DNA of 36,548 nt from Blautia sp. (GCA_023663685.1 JAMPHB010000005.1:1-36548), one strand, 5' to 3'. Positions 25,020 to 33,484 are shown, counted from the first letter of the stretch. Translations and numbers: made by a program. The notes: generated by a model from the letters alone, not told the origin.

Positions 25020-27107
25020 ATGTTAACAGATGGAACATATTTAGCAGACCGCTATGAGATCTTAAGCAGGATCGGCGCGGGGGGTATGTCGGATGTATAT
25101 AAGGCGAAGGATCATATTCTCGGCCGTTTCGTGGCGGTCAAGGTGCTTAAGACCGAGTTTTCCGAAGATCGCAGCTTCGTCGCGAAGTTTCGCACGGAGG
25201 CACAGTCCGCGGCGGGCTTAGAGCATCCGAATATCGTCAATATTTATGATGTAGGAAGCGAAGAGGGACTCCACTATATTGTGATGGAATATGTGGAGGG
25301 TATCACTCTTAAGACATATATAGAGAAAAAGGGGCAGCTTTCTTTTAAGGAATCCACGAGCATCGCGATTCAGGTGGCGCGGGGAATCGAGGCGGCTCAC
25401 AACAAGCAGATCATTCACCGGGATATCAAGCCGCAGAACATTATGATCTCCACCGAGGGCAAGGTGAAGGTCATGGATTTTGGCATTGCAAAGGCGGCGT
25501 CCTCCAATACCATCAGCTCTGATGTGATGGGCTCCGTGCACTATTCTTCCCCGGAGCAGGCGAGAAACGGCTTCGTGGACGGGCGCAGCGATATTTATTC
25601 CCTCGGCATCGTGATGTACGAGATGGTGACCGGGCGCGTGCCCTTTGACGGGGATACCACGGTGGCGGTCGCTATCCAGCATCTGCAGGAGGAGATTCCG
25701 AATCCCGGGGAGTTCGCGAGGGAGCTTCCGCCCAGCATGGAAAAGATCATTTTAAAATGCACGCAGAAGAACCCGAACCGGAGATATCAGGCAATCGGGG
25801 ATCTGCTGAATGATCTGCGCCGGGTGCTCGTGAATCCCGAGGAGGATTTTGTGGCGGTTGCGCCGATGGACAACGGCAAGACGAAGGTGATCAGCAGTGA
25901 CGAGTTAAGGCAGATTAAGGATCGGAGCGTGGAGCCCGCGCCGGAGCCCGTTGTGCCGAAGATGGACAGATACAGGGACGAGGACGAAAATGAGGATGAG
26001 GAGGACGACGACGGTTTAAGCCCGAGGATGGATAAGGCCATGACCATCATGGGAATTGTTTTTGCCGCGGTGATTCTCATTGTGATTATTTATCTGATAG
26101 GCAGTGTTTTTGATCTGTTCCGTTTTGGAGGGGGCAGTGACAAAAATACTGAGACACAGCAGACAGAGACGCAGACGGAGAGCGAGTCCGGGACAGAGCC
26201 GGAATCCGAGAAGCTGGTGCAGATGATCTCCCTTCTGGATATGACGCAGGAGGACGCCCAGAGCAGGCTGGAGGCCATGGGGCTGTATCTGTTTGTTGTC
26301 GCGACACAGAAGTCCGACAAACCGGCAGGGACGATTTTGGATCAGGACATTCAGGCTGGAACGATGGTTGCGGAGGGCACTACGGTCAACGTGGTGATCG
26401 CCGGGACGGAGAATGTCAATCATGTGGATGGCGAGAATCAGAATGTGACGGTGCAGTCGGTCGTGGGAATGATGGAGGCTGATGCAGTCAGGACTCTGGA
26501 GAATCAGGGGCTGCAGGTAATCAAAGATTACGCCTACAGCGATTCCGTGGAGGCGGGCAAAGTAATCTCCCAGAATCCGGCGGGAGGCGGCAGTGTGGCG
26601 CCCGGAAGCAAGGTGACTATTGTGGTCAGTCAGGGACAGAGAGCTGTGACGGTGCCCTCCGTTCTCGGAGATAAGCAGGAAAAGGCGACCCAGACGCTGA
26701 CGGATGCGGGGCTGAAGGTTAAGATTGCCGAGGCGTACAGTGATTCCGTAAAGGCCGGGCTTGTCATTTCCCAGAGTGTTTCCAGCGGGAAGACCGTTCC
26801 TGCGGGGACAGAGATTACGATCACGGTCAGCCTTGGGCCGGAGGAAGTATACTACAGCTTTTCCGGCAGCTACAACGCGCCGGAGGGGGCGGTCAGCGTA
26901 ACCTACGCCCTTGTTGGCAGCGACGGCGTCACCTACGACAGCGGAGACGAGGATGCAGGCAGTGCTGTCTACATCAGCGCGAGCGACATGGATTGCAGCT
27001 CCGGTACAGTCACCATTGTCTGGACGATCGTGACGGTGGACGAGGAAGGGCTGTCCGAGACTACGAGTAAGACAGAGGAATATGCGGTGAACTTCACGAA
27101 GCAATAG
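25020..27107 (+). CDS. pknB: PASTA-domain Ser/Thr protein kinase (PrkC/StkP/PknB type)
   Basis: This membrane kinase senses cell-wall fragments or lipid II through extracellular PASTA domains and phosphorylates division, wall and translation proteins. The 695-residue protein has a Hanks-type kinase domain (about 10-270) with a glycine loop GAGGMSDVY, catalytic lysine in VAVKVLK, HRDIKPQN and DFGIAK. A very acidic juxtamembrane stretch (about 320-332) precedes one membrane segment (about 342-362). Three PASTA repeats follow (about 400-463, 476-540, 543-606), then an 85-residue C-terminal beta-rich extension. ATG 25020 is spaced better from the GAGGTGG site than ATG 25017. Confidence 0.96.
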   Translation: MLTDGTYLADRYEILSRIGAGGMSDVYKAKDHILGRFVAVKVLKTEFSEDRSFVAKFRTEAQSAAGLEHPNIVNIYDVGSEEGLHYIVMEYVEGITLKTYIEKKGQLSFKESTSIAIQVARGIEAAHNKQIIHRDIKPQNIMISTEGKVKVMDFGIAKAASSNTISSDVMGSVHYSSPEQARNGFVDGRSDIYSLGIVMYEMVTGRVPFDGDTTVAVAIQHLQEEIPNPGEFARELPPSMEKIILKCTQKNPNRRYQAIGDLLNDLRRVLVNPEEDFVAVAPMDNGKTKVISSDELRQIKDRSVEPAPEPVVPKMDRYRDEDENEDEEDDDGLSPRMDKAMTIMGIVFAAVILIVIIYLIGSVFDLFRFGGGSDKNTETQQTETQTESESGTEPESEKLVQMISLLDMTQEDAQSRLEAMGLYLFVVATQKSDKPAGTILDQDIQAGTMVAEGTTVNVVIAGTENVNHVDGENQNVTVQSVVGMMEADAVRTLENQGLQVIKDYAYSDSVEAGKVISQNPAGGGSVAPGSKVTIVVSQGQRAVTVPSVLGDKQEKATQTLTDAGLKVKIAEAYSDSVKAGLVISQSVSSGKTVPAGTEITITVSLGPEEVYYSFSGSYNAPEGAVSVTYALVGSDGVTYDSGDEDAGSAVYISASDMDCSSGTVTIVWTIVTVDEEGLSETTSKTEEYAVNFTKQ

Positions 27108-27114
27108 GTGACAG

Positions 27115-27993
27115 ATGCTGGGGAAGATTGTAAAAGGAATTTCCGGTTTCTACTACGTTTTTGTAGCGGGAACCGGAATTTATGAGTGCAGGGCAAAGGG
27201 AATTTTAAGAAAGCAGAAAATGAAGCCGCTGGTGGGAGACTGGGTGGAGATGGCTGTTTTAGACGAGGCAGAGAGGCTGGGAAATGTCGAGACTGTCCTT
27301 TCCCGTACCAACGCCCTTGTCCGTCCGGCAGTGGCGAACATAGACCTCGCGCTGGTGATTTTTGCGGCGGCGAAACCAGCGCCGGGCTATAATCTCCTTG
27401 ACCGCTTTTTGTGCATGATGGAGTTTCAGGGGGTACCGGCGGTCATCTGCTTTAATAAGTGCGATCTGGTGACGGAGGAAGAAAAACAGCGTCTGCGGCA
27501 GATTTATGCGCCTGCCGGTTATCAGGTGCTCTTTGTCAGTGCAAAGACCGGGGAATGTCTGGAGGCGTTAAGAGAGCTGCTGGACGGGAAGACGGCCTCC
27601 GTGGCAGGTCCCTCCGGCGTGGGAAAGTCCTCCCTGATCAATGCCCTGCAGTCCGAGGTGCAGATGGAGACGGGGGCAATCAGCGAGAGGGTTGAGAGGG
27701 GCAGGCACACGACAAGGCACGCGCAGATTATTCCGTTGGCGGCGGATACCTTTATCATGGACACGCCGGGCTTTAGCTCCATGGATGTGCCGGGGCTTGA
27801 GAAGGAGAAACTGTGGACCTGCTACCCGGAATTTGTCCCCTATGAACCGTCCTGCCGTTTTATCGGCTGCAGTCATCTGCGTGAGCCGGACTGCGGTGTG
27901 AAGCAGGCGGTGGAGGAGGGGAAAATCAGTCCGGTGCGCTATGAAAATTACCGGCTTCTCTACGAGGAGCTTAAGAATATACGGAGATACTGA
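27115..27993 (+). CDS. rsgA: Ribosome small subunit-dependent GTPase A
   Basis: RsgA is a circularly permuted GTPase that checks late assembly of the 30S subunit. An N-terminal OB-fold (about 1-70) is followed by motifs in permuted order: NKCD at 114-117, Walker A GPSGVGKSS at 165-173, and DTPG at 216-219. A C-terminal zinc knuckle follows with C247, C252, H254 and C260. The 292-residue length is normal. It starts 7 bases after pknB; in other Firmicutes the homologue is a substrate of this kinase, so cotranscription fits a regulatory link. Confidence 0.97.
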   Translation: MLGKIVKGISGFYYVFVAGTGIYECRAKGILRKQKMKPLVGDWVEMAVLDEAERLGNVETVLSRTNALVRPAVANIDLALVIFAAAKPAPGYNLLDRFLCMMEFQGVPAVICFNKCDLVTEEEKQRLRQIYAPAGYQVLFVSAKTGECLEALRELLDGKTASVAGPSGVGKSSLINALQSEVQMETGAISERVERGRHTTRHAQIIPLAADTFIMDTPGFSSMDVPGLEKEKLWTCYPEFVPYEPSCRFIGCSHLREPDCGVKQAVEEGKISPVRYENYRLLYEELKNIRRY

Positions 27994-28013
27994 AAGAAGA
28001 TATGAGGCAGATT

Positions 28014-28661
28014 ATGAATTGTTTATCACCATCTATACTGGCGGCGGATTTTTCCATGCTGGGGGAACAGATCCGGGAGCTTGACGAGGCGGGAGCATCC
28101 TATGTGCACATTGATGTGATGGACGGAAGCTTTGTGCCGAGCATTTCCTTTGGAGTTCCCATTATCGAATCCATTCGCAAGTGTACGGAGCGCATCTTTG
28201 ATGTGCATCTGATGATTGAGGAGCCAATTCGTTATATCGGACAGTTTGCGGGGGCAGGAGCGGATATCATCACGGTTCACGCCGAGGCCTGCAGGCATTT
28301 GGACCGCACAATCGACGAGATCAAGGACAGAGGCCTTTTGGCAGGCGTGGCTGTCAATCCGGCGACGCCGCTTACAGCGGTGCAGCATGTGCTTGGCAAG
28401 GTGGATATGGTGCTGGTTATGACGGTAAATCCGGGCTTTGGAGGCCAGAGGCTGATTCCCTACACCATAGACAAGGTGCGGAAGCTTAAGCAGATGGTGG
28501 ACAGCCGGCATCTTAAGGTGGATATCGAGGTGGACGGCGGGATCACGAGAGATAATGTGGCGAATGTCATGGAGGCAGGAGCGAATGTCATTGTCTCCGG
28601 CTCGGGAGTGTTTCAGGGCAATATCAGGGAAAATGTGAAGGGTTTTCTGGAAATCATGTAG
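28014..28661 (+). CDS. rpe: Ribulose-phosphate 3-epimerase
   Basis: Rpe interconverts ribulose 5-phosphate and xylulose 5-phosphate in the pentose phosphate pathway. The TIM-barrel protein of 215 residues begins CLSPSILAADF and has the metal/catalytic residues in VHIDVMDGSFVP (H32, D34) and VHLMIEEP (H65). MTVNPGFGGQ and the phosphate-binding VDGGI and VSGSGVF segments are also present. I chose ATG 28014 because GAGG is 6 nt upstream and it gives the usual short N-terminus; ATG 28002 is also possible. It lies between rsgA and the thiamine diphosphokinase gene, the common order in Firmicutes. Confidence 0.96.
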   Translation: MNCLSPSILAADFSMLGEQIRELDEAGASYVHIDVMDGSFVPSISFGVPIIESIRKCTERIFDVHLMIEEPIRYIGQFAGAGADIITVHAEACRHLDRTIDEIKDRGLLAGVAVNPATPLTAVQHVLGKVDMVLVMTVNPGFGGQRLIPYTIDKVRKLKQMVDSRHLKVDIEVDGGITRDNVANVMEAGANVIVSGSGVFQGNIRENVKGFLEIM

Positions 28662-28679
28662 GAGAAAGGAAGGAAGCGT

Positions 28680-29327
28680 ATGAAGTACCTAATCGTAACT
28701 GGCGGAGAGATACCGGATGAGTTTGCAGCAAAGGTAGTAATGATGGGAGGTTTTGAGGTGATCATGGCGGCCGACATCGGCATGGAGTTTTTGTATCGGG
28801 CAAAGATCCAGCCTGACATTATTGTCGGGGATTTCGATTCGGCAGACCCGGAGATTCTGGACTACTTCCGCAGTCAGGAGCAGATAGATATCTGTATGCT
28901 GCCATCGGAGAAGGACGACACGGACACGGAATTTGCCATTCGGGAGGCGATTTCCAGAGGGGCAAAGGAGATTACAATTCTCGGCGCTACGGGAACCCGC
29001 CTGGATCATGTGCTGGGAAATATTGCGCTGCTGGGAATCGGGCTGGAATCGGATGTAAGGATTGAGCTTCTGGATCCCCACAACCGGATTCGTATGATCG
29101 ACAAGCCATTTACCCTGCGTAAGGACGAGCAGTATGGGAAGTATTTATCGCTGATTTCTTTCTCGGATCAGGTCACGGGCGTGAGCATCACGGGTGTAAA
29201 ATATCCGCTTTCGGACTACACAATGGGGGGCTTTAACTCTCTGGGCGTCAGCAACGAGATTGTGGACGAGGAGGCAAAGATCAGCCTGACATCCGGGCGG
29301 CTTTTGGTGGTGGAGTCGAGAGATTAA
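28680..29327 (+). CDS. thiN: Thiamine diphosphokinase
   Basis: The enzyme transfers diphosphate from ATP to thiamine to make the cofactor thiamine diphosphate. The 215-residue protein has the TPK catalytic domain with VGDFDSAD (about 55-62), the acidic motif PSEKDDTDTEFA, and GATGTRLDHVLGN. A C-terminal thiamine-binding beta domain ends with the conserved SLGVSNE segment. GGAAGGAAG precedes the ATG. It is the last recognisable core gene of the priA block; the nuclease gene follows immediately, with its ATG directly behind this stop codon. Confidence 0.92.
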   Translation: MKYLIVTGGEIPDEFAAKVVMMGGFEVIMAADIGMEFLYRAKIQPDIIVGDFDSADPEILDYFRSQEQIDICMLPSEKDDTDTEFAIREAISRGAKEITILGATGTRLDHVLGNIALLGIGLESDVRIELLDPHNRIRMIDKPFTLRKDEQYGKYLSLISFSDQVTGVSITGVKYPLSDYTMGGFNSLGVSNEIVDEEAKISLTSGRLLVVESRD

Positions 29328-30224
29328 ATGAAAAAATATCGTGTTATTCTTATAGCGGCGCTTGTGTTCACGCTTTATGCCTGCGACATGGAAGCAGAGC
29401 CTGCGGGGACAGAGCCCGCCGCCGTACATACACAGAGCGAGCAAAACGAGGGAGCCCCGGTATATCAGGGGCTCCCTTATGTAGAATTAAACAATAATTA
29501 CCCGGATTTTTCCAGGGAGGATAAGAAGACCACGGAGGCATTTGAGGTCTACAGTGAGCTGGACGCGCTGGGAAGGTGCGGGCAGGCTTATGCGAATATC
29601 TGTCCGGAAATACAGCCGGACGGGGAGCGGGGAAGCATAGGGAATGTTCGTCCCAGCGGCTGGCACACTGTGAAATACAGCGGCAGGATAGAGGGGAATT
29701 ATCTCTACAACCGCTGTCATTTGATTGCTTACCAGCTTGCCGGGGAAAATGCAAATGAGAGGAATCTGATTACCGGCACCCGTTTTTTGAATGTGAACGG
29801 AATGCTGCCCTTTGAGAACCGGATCGCGTCATATGTGGAGGAGACCGGAAACCATGTACTCTACCGCGTCACTCCGGTTTTTGAGGGGGACAATCTGCTT
29901 GTCTCCGGCGTGGAGCTGGAGGGCTGGTCTGTGGAGGACGAGGGGGAAGGGATCTGTTTCCATGTCTATTGCTTTAATGTCCAGCCCGGTATCGGAATCG
30001 ACTATGCGACGGGGGACAGCTGGGAGGAGGAGGAAGAAGAGACGCGCGCAGAGGATGCAAAACTCTTTGTCATCAATACCGGCACAGGGCGCTTTCATCT
30101 GCCCTCCTGCCAGAGTGTCCGCGATATGGCGGAGAAAAATAAGCTCTCGTATGAGGGGAGCGCCGGGGAGCTGGTGGAGCAGGGATACCGTCCCTGTAAG
30201 CGCTGCCTTGGGGAGGAGATTTGA
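29328..30224 (+). CDS. Secreted DNA/RNA non-specific endonuclease lipoprotein with C-terminal Cys module
   Basis: The 298-residue protein starts with a lipoprotein signal peptide (lipobox LYAC, lipidated Cys19) and is thus tethered outside the membrane. Residues about 45-225 form a DNA-entry/EndA-like nuclease domain: NVRPSGWHTV, the catalytic segment YNRCHLIAYQL with H131, and NLITGTRFLNVNGMLPFEN. An acidic linker (EEEEEE, near 233-238) leads to a C-terminal module with INTGTGRFHLPSC, GYRPCKRC and conserved cysteines, a type also found behind secreted nucleases in other Firmicutes. It starts at the base after the thiN stop. Nutrition or DNA uptake are possible roles. Confidence 0.9.
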   Translation: MKKYRVILIAALVFTLYACDMEAEPAGTEPAAVHTQSEQNEGAPVYQGLPYVELNNNYPDFSREDKKTTEAFEVYSELDALGRCGQAYANICPEIQPDGERGSIGNVRPSGWHTVKYSGRIEGNYLYNRCHLIAYQLAGENANERNLITGTRFLNVNGMLPFENRIASYVEETGNHVLYRVTPVFEGDNLLVSGVELEGWSVEDEGEGICFHVYCFNVQPGIGIDYATGDSWEEEEEETRAEDAKLFVINTGTGRFHLPSCQSVRDMAEKNKLSYEGSAGELVEQGYRPCKRCLGEEI

Positions 30225-30318
30225 TAGAGGAAAGGCAAAATGGATGGGAAAGATTTCTGCTGGGGATTTCAGGTGATTAAAGCATAAAAATTTTTATTGG
30301 AAGGAGGGAAAGGAAATT

Positions 30319-30615
30319 TTGCAGGAAGCATTGATTTATGAAATTCTTTCCGTCGTAGAGGAGATACCGGAGGGAAAAGTGGCGACCTACGGGCAGATTG
30401 CACGCCTGATTGGCAGGGACAAAAACTCGCGCCTCGTAGGAAGGGTGTTGGCAATGTCCGAGTATTACGGCAGCTATCCTTGTCACAGAGTGGTGAACCA
30501 TGCGGGGCGTCTTGTGCCCGGCTGGCAGGAGCAGCGTTTTTTGCTGGAGGCGGAGGGTGTTGCCATGAGAAACGAGGATCATGTGGATATCAAAAGCTGT
30601 CAGTGGGATTGCTGA
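30319..30615 (+). CDS. Single-domain MGMT-family protein (O6-alkylguanine transferase C-terminal domain)
   Basis: The 98-residue protein consists only of the DNA-binding/transferase domain of O6-alkylguanine-DNA alkyltransferases. The helix-turn-helix region GKVATYGQIARLIG is followed by the arginine-finger helix VGRVLAMS and the active-site motif YPCHRVV with Cys55. The cysteine is retained, unlike in alkyltransferase-like proteins where it is tryptophan. There is no upstream in-frame ATG; the TTG at 30319 follows AAGGAGG and AAAGGA, so a TTG start is proposed. The N-terminal domain of full-length enzymes is absent, which is common for this small family. Confidence 0.87.
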   Translation: MQEALIYEILSVVEEIPEGKVATYGQIARLIGRDKNSRLVGRVLAMSEYYGSYPCHRVVNHAGRLVPGWQEQRFLLEAEGVAMRNEDHVDIKSCQWDC

Positions 30616-30650
30616 CATTTCTAATGCTTATCTGTTTTTTCAAAACCCGG

Positions 30651-31475
30651 TTATATAATTTTATGAGATGCCCGGAGCCGGATCTGATAATAGGTAACAT
30701 TTGCCTCGGGGTCGGATATGGGGATTTCCACGCGCCCCTCCATGTCCTCCTTCGAATAGCTGCTTAAGTTTGTGCTGAAAAAGGGCAGGGTAGAGTGGCT
30801 GACAAGCTCCTGAAATGCAAAGTCGTTATCCTGCACAAGGAACCGTGACGACGGCATTTTTTTGTGGCATAAATCTTCCCAGAATCCAATCTCAGAGCGT
30901 AAAAGGCAGTTAAAGCCGTCAATATCATGGAAACTTAAAATCCGGGGATGATCCTTAAGCACCGGATGGCCTGCGGGCAGGCAGATATTAAGGCTTTCCC
31001 TCATATAAGCATCGCATAAGATGTCATTGTCGGACACTTCAAAAAGAATAATCCCAAGATCACAGATATTATTTTTCACATGCTGGAGAATCGTATTCTC
31101 CCCGGAAAGCCCGGAGGTAATAGACATAGACGGATATTTCCGGTTCAGCTCCGGGAGCAGAGTCCATAAGGGCGCCGGAGCGCAGGATTCCACCGTAATC
31201 GTTCTAAGGCTTTTATCATAATCCCGGACATTCCTTTCAAAATCCTCCGCCGCCCGGAGAAGCTCTGCGGCATGGCGGGCGGCATATGTTCCCGCAGCAT
31301 TCAGTTCTATCTTATTTGTTCCCCTGATAAAAAGAGAGATGCCGAGTTCACTTTCCAGGAGCTTCATCGTCCGTGTGACAGATGGCTGTGAGATATGAAG
31401 CTCTTCAGATGCCCTGGAAAGCGTTCCGTATTTTGCAAAGGCAACGAGCTGTTCTAAATTTTGCAGCTTAATCAT
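30651..31475 (-). CDS. LysR-family transcriptional regulator
   Basis: The 274-residue protein has the N-terminal winged helix-turn-helix (about 3-60) with the classic GTLSRASEELHISQPSVTRT segment, and a C-terminal periplasmic-binding-protein-like effector domain (about 90-270). The start has AGGAGG 6 nt upstream. It is transcribed away from two aldo/keto reductase genes across a 142-base gap containing a strong palindrome, the usual layout of a LysR regulator and its target. The inducer is unknown; a carbonyl compound or a related stress would fit the reductases. Confidence 0.93.
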   Translation of the reverse strand: MIKLQNLEQLVAFAKYGTLSRASEELHISQPSVTRTMKLLESELGISLFIRGTNKIELNAAGTYAARHAAELLRAAEDFERNVRDYDKSLRTITVESCAPAPLWTLLPELNRKYPSMSITSGLSGENTILQHVKNNICDLGIILFEVSDNDILCDAYMRESLNICLPAGHPVLKDHPRILSFHDIDGFNCLLRSEIGFWEDLCHKKMPSSRFLVQDNDFAFQELVSHSTLPFFSTNLSSYSKEDMEGRVEIPISDPEANVTYYQIRLRASHKII

Positions 31476-31495
31476 ACAGGGCCTCCTGATAATCT

Positions 31496-31516
31496 GCTAT
31501 CAAATTTGTTGATAGC
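31496..31516. promoter_or_regulatory. Probable LysR operator palindrome
   Basis: A perfect inverted repeat with 8-bp arms (GCTATCAA and TTGATAGC) and a 5-nt spacer contains the T-N11-A core of LysR boxes. It lies between the divergent lysR and aldo/keto reductase genes and overlaps the likely -35 region of lysR, so it could serve both autoregulation and target control. Confidence 0.65.
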
Positions 31517-31533
31517 AAGTTTTGATAATTGTA

Positions 31534-31563
31534 TTGTACATGATAAGAAAAAAAGTGTAAAGT
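31534..31563 (+). promoter_or_regulatory. Possible promoter of the aldo/keto reductase genes
   Basis: TTGTAC at 31534-31539 and TAAAGT at 31558-31563 with an 18-nt spacer are the best-placed elements downstream of the LysR palindrome. The match is weak, as expected for an activator-dependent promoter. Confidence 0.4.
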
Positions 31564-31617
31564 AGTTATATCAAAAATAAACAATCCATTGTATTTCAGG
31601 AAAGGAAGGTATCTGTT

Positions 31618-32469
31618 ATGAATTATGTATCGCTGAACGATAATGTGAAGATTCCCCAGATTGGCTTTGGCGTATTTATGATTCCGAATGACGGCTCTAC
31701 ATATAAGGCCGTGCTGGAGGCTTTGCAGGCCGGGTACAGACATATTGACGGGGCGGCGGCGTACTTCAATGAGGAAGAGGTTGGCAGAGCGATGAAGGAC
31801 AGTGGGATTCCCCGCGAGGAGATATTCCTGACCAGTAAGCTGTGGCTTCAGGATTACGGCTACGGGAAGGCAAAAAAGGGAATCGAGCGCAGCCTTCGTC
31901 ATTTTGACACAGACTATATTGACCTGTATCTGATTCACCAGCCGTATGGTGATGTGCCGGGCGCATGGAAGGCAATGGAGGAATACAAGGTCGCAGGCAG
32001 GCTTCGCTCGATTGGCGTTTCTAACATGACGCCGAATATCTGGAATAAGTTTGTCCCACAGTTTGCCACAAAACCGAGCGTCAATCAGGTGGAGTGTAAC
32101 CCGCTCTGCCAGCAGAGAGAGCTTCGCGCGCTCCTCGCCGCAGACGATGTAAAAATCGAATGCTATTATCCGCTGGGACATGGCAGCGCCGATCTGCTTG
32201 GGCATTCGACTGTAAAGAAGCTGGCGGAGAAATATGGTAAGGATGCCGGTCAGATTATCCTTCGTTTTGAGACACAGGACGGACTGATCGTGCTGCCCAA
32301 GTCCACAAAGCCAGAGAGAATTAAGAGCAATCTCGATATTTTTGATTTTAGCCTTACGGATGAGGAAATGGACGAGATGAGGGCGATGGATACGAAAACA
32401 GCATCCCATGACCCGGAGGCTTCCGGGGTGGAGGAGATGCTCCGCGGTGCATTTGTGATTGAGGATTAA
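31618..32469 (+). CDS. Aldo/keto reductase
   Basis: The 283-residue TIM-barrel oxidoreductase reduces aldehydes or ketones with NADPH. The catalytic tetrad is complete: D44, Y49, K74 and H107, in HIDGAAAYFNE, TSKLW and LIHQP. The cofactor-binding PKSTKPERIKSN segment and the GVSNM motif are present. The usual threonine after the catalytic aspartate (DTA) is glycine here (DGA), a small deviation. AAGGAAGG precedes the ATG. A second, clearly related reductase follows after 14 bases, so the two form an operon facing the LysR gene. The physiological substrate is unknown. Confidence 0.93.
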   Translation: MNYVSLNDNVKIPQIGFGVFMIPNDGSTYKAVLEALQAGYRHIDGAAAYFNEEEVGRAMKDSGIPREEIFLTSKLWLQDYGYGKAKKGIERSLRHFDTDYIDLYLIHQPYGDVPGAWKAMEEYKVAGRLRSIGVSNMTPNIWNKFVPQFATKPSVNQVECNPLCQQRELRALLAADDVKIECYYPLGHGSADLLGHSTVKKLAEKYGKDAGQIILRFETQDGLIVLPKSTKPERIKSNLDIFDFSLTDEEMDEMRAMDTKTASHDPEASGVEEMLRGAFVIED

Positions 32470-32483
32470 GGAGGGAAGGACGT

Positions 32484-33329
32484 ATGGAATATGTAACTCT
32501 GGCAAATGATGTAAAAATGCCTGTTTTAGGCCTTGGCGTGTTTCAGGTGCCGGATGCGGCCCAGTGTGAGCAGGCAGTTGCAGATGCTTTCGGGGCAGGC
32601 TACCGCAGTATAGATACCGCGGCGGCGTATGGGAATGAAGCTTCGGTGGGAGCGGCTTTTAAGAAGAGCGGCCTGAAAAGGGAAGACGTGTTTATCACAT
32701 CGAAAATCTGGGTGGCAGATTTTGGGTATGAGAAGACAAAGGCTGCACTGGACAGGACGCTGGCCAGCCTTGACATGGATTATTTGGACTTAATACTTCT
32801 TCACCAGTCTCTGTCGGACTATTACGGTTCATGGCGGGCTCTTACAGAGGCGTACCGGGCAGGAAAGGTAAAAGCGATTGGAGTTTCTAATTTTTATCCT
32901 GAGAGACTTGCCGACCTCTGCATGAACGCGGAGATTCGGCCGATGGTAAACCAGATCGAGTGCCATCCATTCTTCCAGCGGGATACAGATATCGAATGTG
33001 CAGAACATTTTGGTGTGCAGGTAGAAGCGTGGGCGCCCTTTGCAGAGGGCGGCAGGGGTATCTGGACGAATGAAATCCTGACAAAAATTGCAGAGGCGCA
33101 TGGCAGGACAGTGGCACAGATTATCCTGCGCTGGAATATCGAAAGAGGCGTAGTCGTGATTCCAAAGTCTGTGCACAAAAACCGAATCGAAGAGAACATC
33201 CATGTGTTTGATTTCGCCCTCACAGAGGAGGAGATGGCACAGATTAAGACGCTGGAAACCGGACATACAGAGATTATCAATCACTATGACTGGCATGTTG
33301 CCGAGACACTGAACACGGTCGGAAGATAA
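32484..33329 (+). CDS. Aldo/keto reductase (second copy)
   Basis: The 281-residue paralogue has the tetrad at the same positions (D44, Y49, K74, H107) in SIDTAAAYGNE, TSKIW and LLHQS, plus GVSNF, NQIECHPF and the PKSVHKNRIEEN cofactor segment. The two proteins align without gaps over their first hundred residues but differ at many positions, so this is an old duplication or separate acquisition rather than an assembly artefact. AAGGAGGGAAGG lies before the ATG. The second copy keeps the standard DTA sequence that is altered in the first. Confidence 0.94.
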   Translation: MEYVTLANDVKMPVLGLGVFQVPDAAQCEQAVADAFGAGYRSIDTAAAYGNEASVGAAFKKSGLKREDVFITSKIWVADFGYEKTKAALDRTLASLDMDYLDLILLHQSLSDYYGSWRALTEAYRAGKVKAIGVSNFYPERLADLCMNAEIRPMVNQIECHPFFQRDTDIECAEHFGVQVEAWAPFAEGGRGIWTNEILTKIAEAHGRTVAQIILRWNIERGVVVIPKSVHKNRIEENIHVFDFALTEEEMAQIKTLETGHTEIINHYDWHVAETLNTVGR

Positions 33330-33356
33330 AGGCGTTTGACAAGGGAAAAAGTTGAG

Positions 33357-33410
33357 AACCGGGCAGGAGGCAGATAATTATTTTATCTGTCTTCTGCCCG
33401 GTTTGTGGTT
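33357..33410 (+). terminator. Long hairpin terminator after the reductase operon
   Basis: A 21-bp stem with two G-U pairs joins 33357-33377 and 33383-33403 around a 5-nt loop. The following TTGTGGTTATTT is only moderately T-rich. It separates the reductase operon from the peroxidase operon. Confidence 0.7.
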
Positions 33411-33446
33411 ATTTCACCCTGTTTCGGAAAAAATAAAAAAAAGAGC

Positions 33447-33475
33447 TTGACAATGGAAGAAAAAGGGTATACTAT
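33447..33475 (+). promoter_or_regulatory. Promoter of the gpx-ohrR operon
   Basis: A perfect TTGACA at 33447-33452, a 17-nt spacer and TACTAT at 33470-33475 predict transcription from about 33482. Two palindromes follow directly downstream. Confidence 0.8.
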
Positions 33476-33484
33476 TCCATATAT

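Noticed and set aside
31618-33329. Reductase tandem as an assembly duplication
   Set aside because: The two genes differ at many amino acids and codons and have different spacers, so they are true paralogues.
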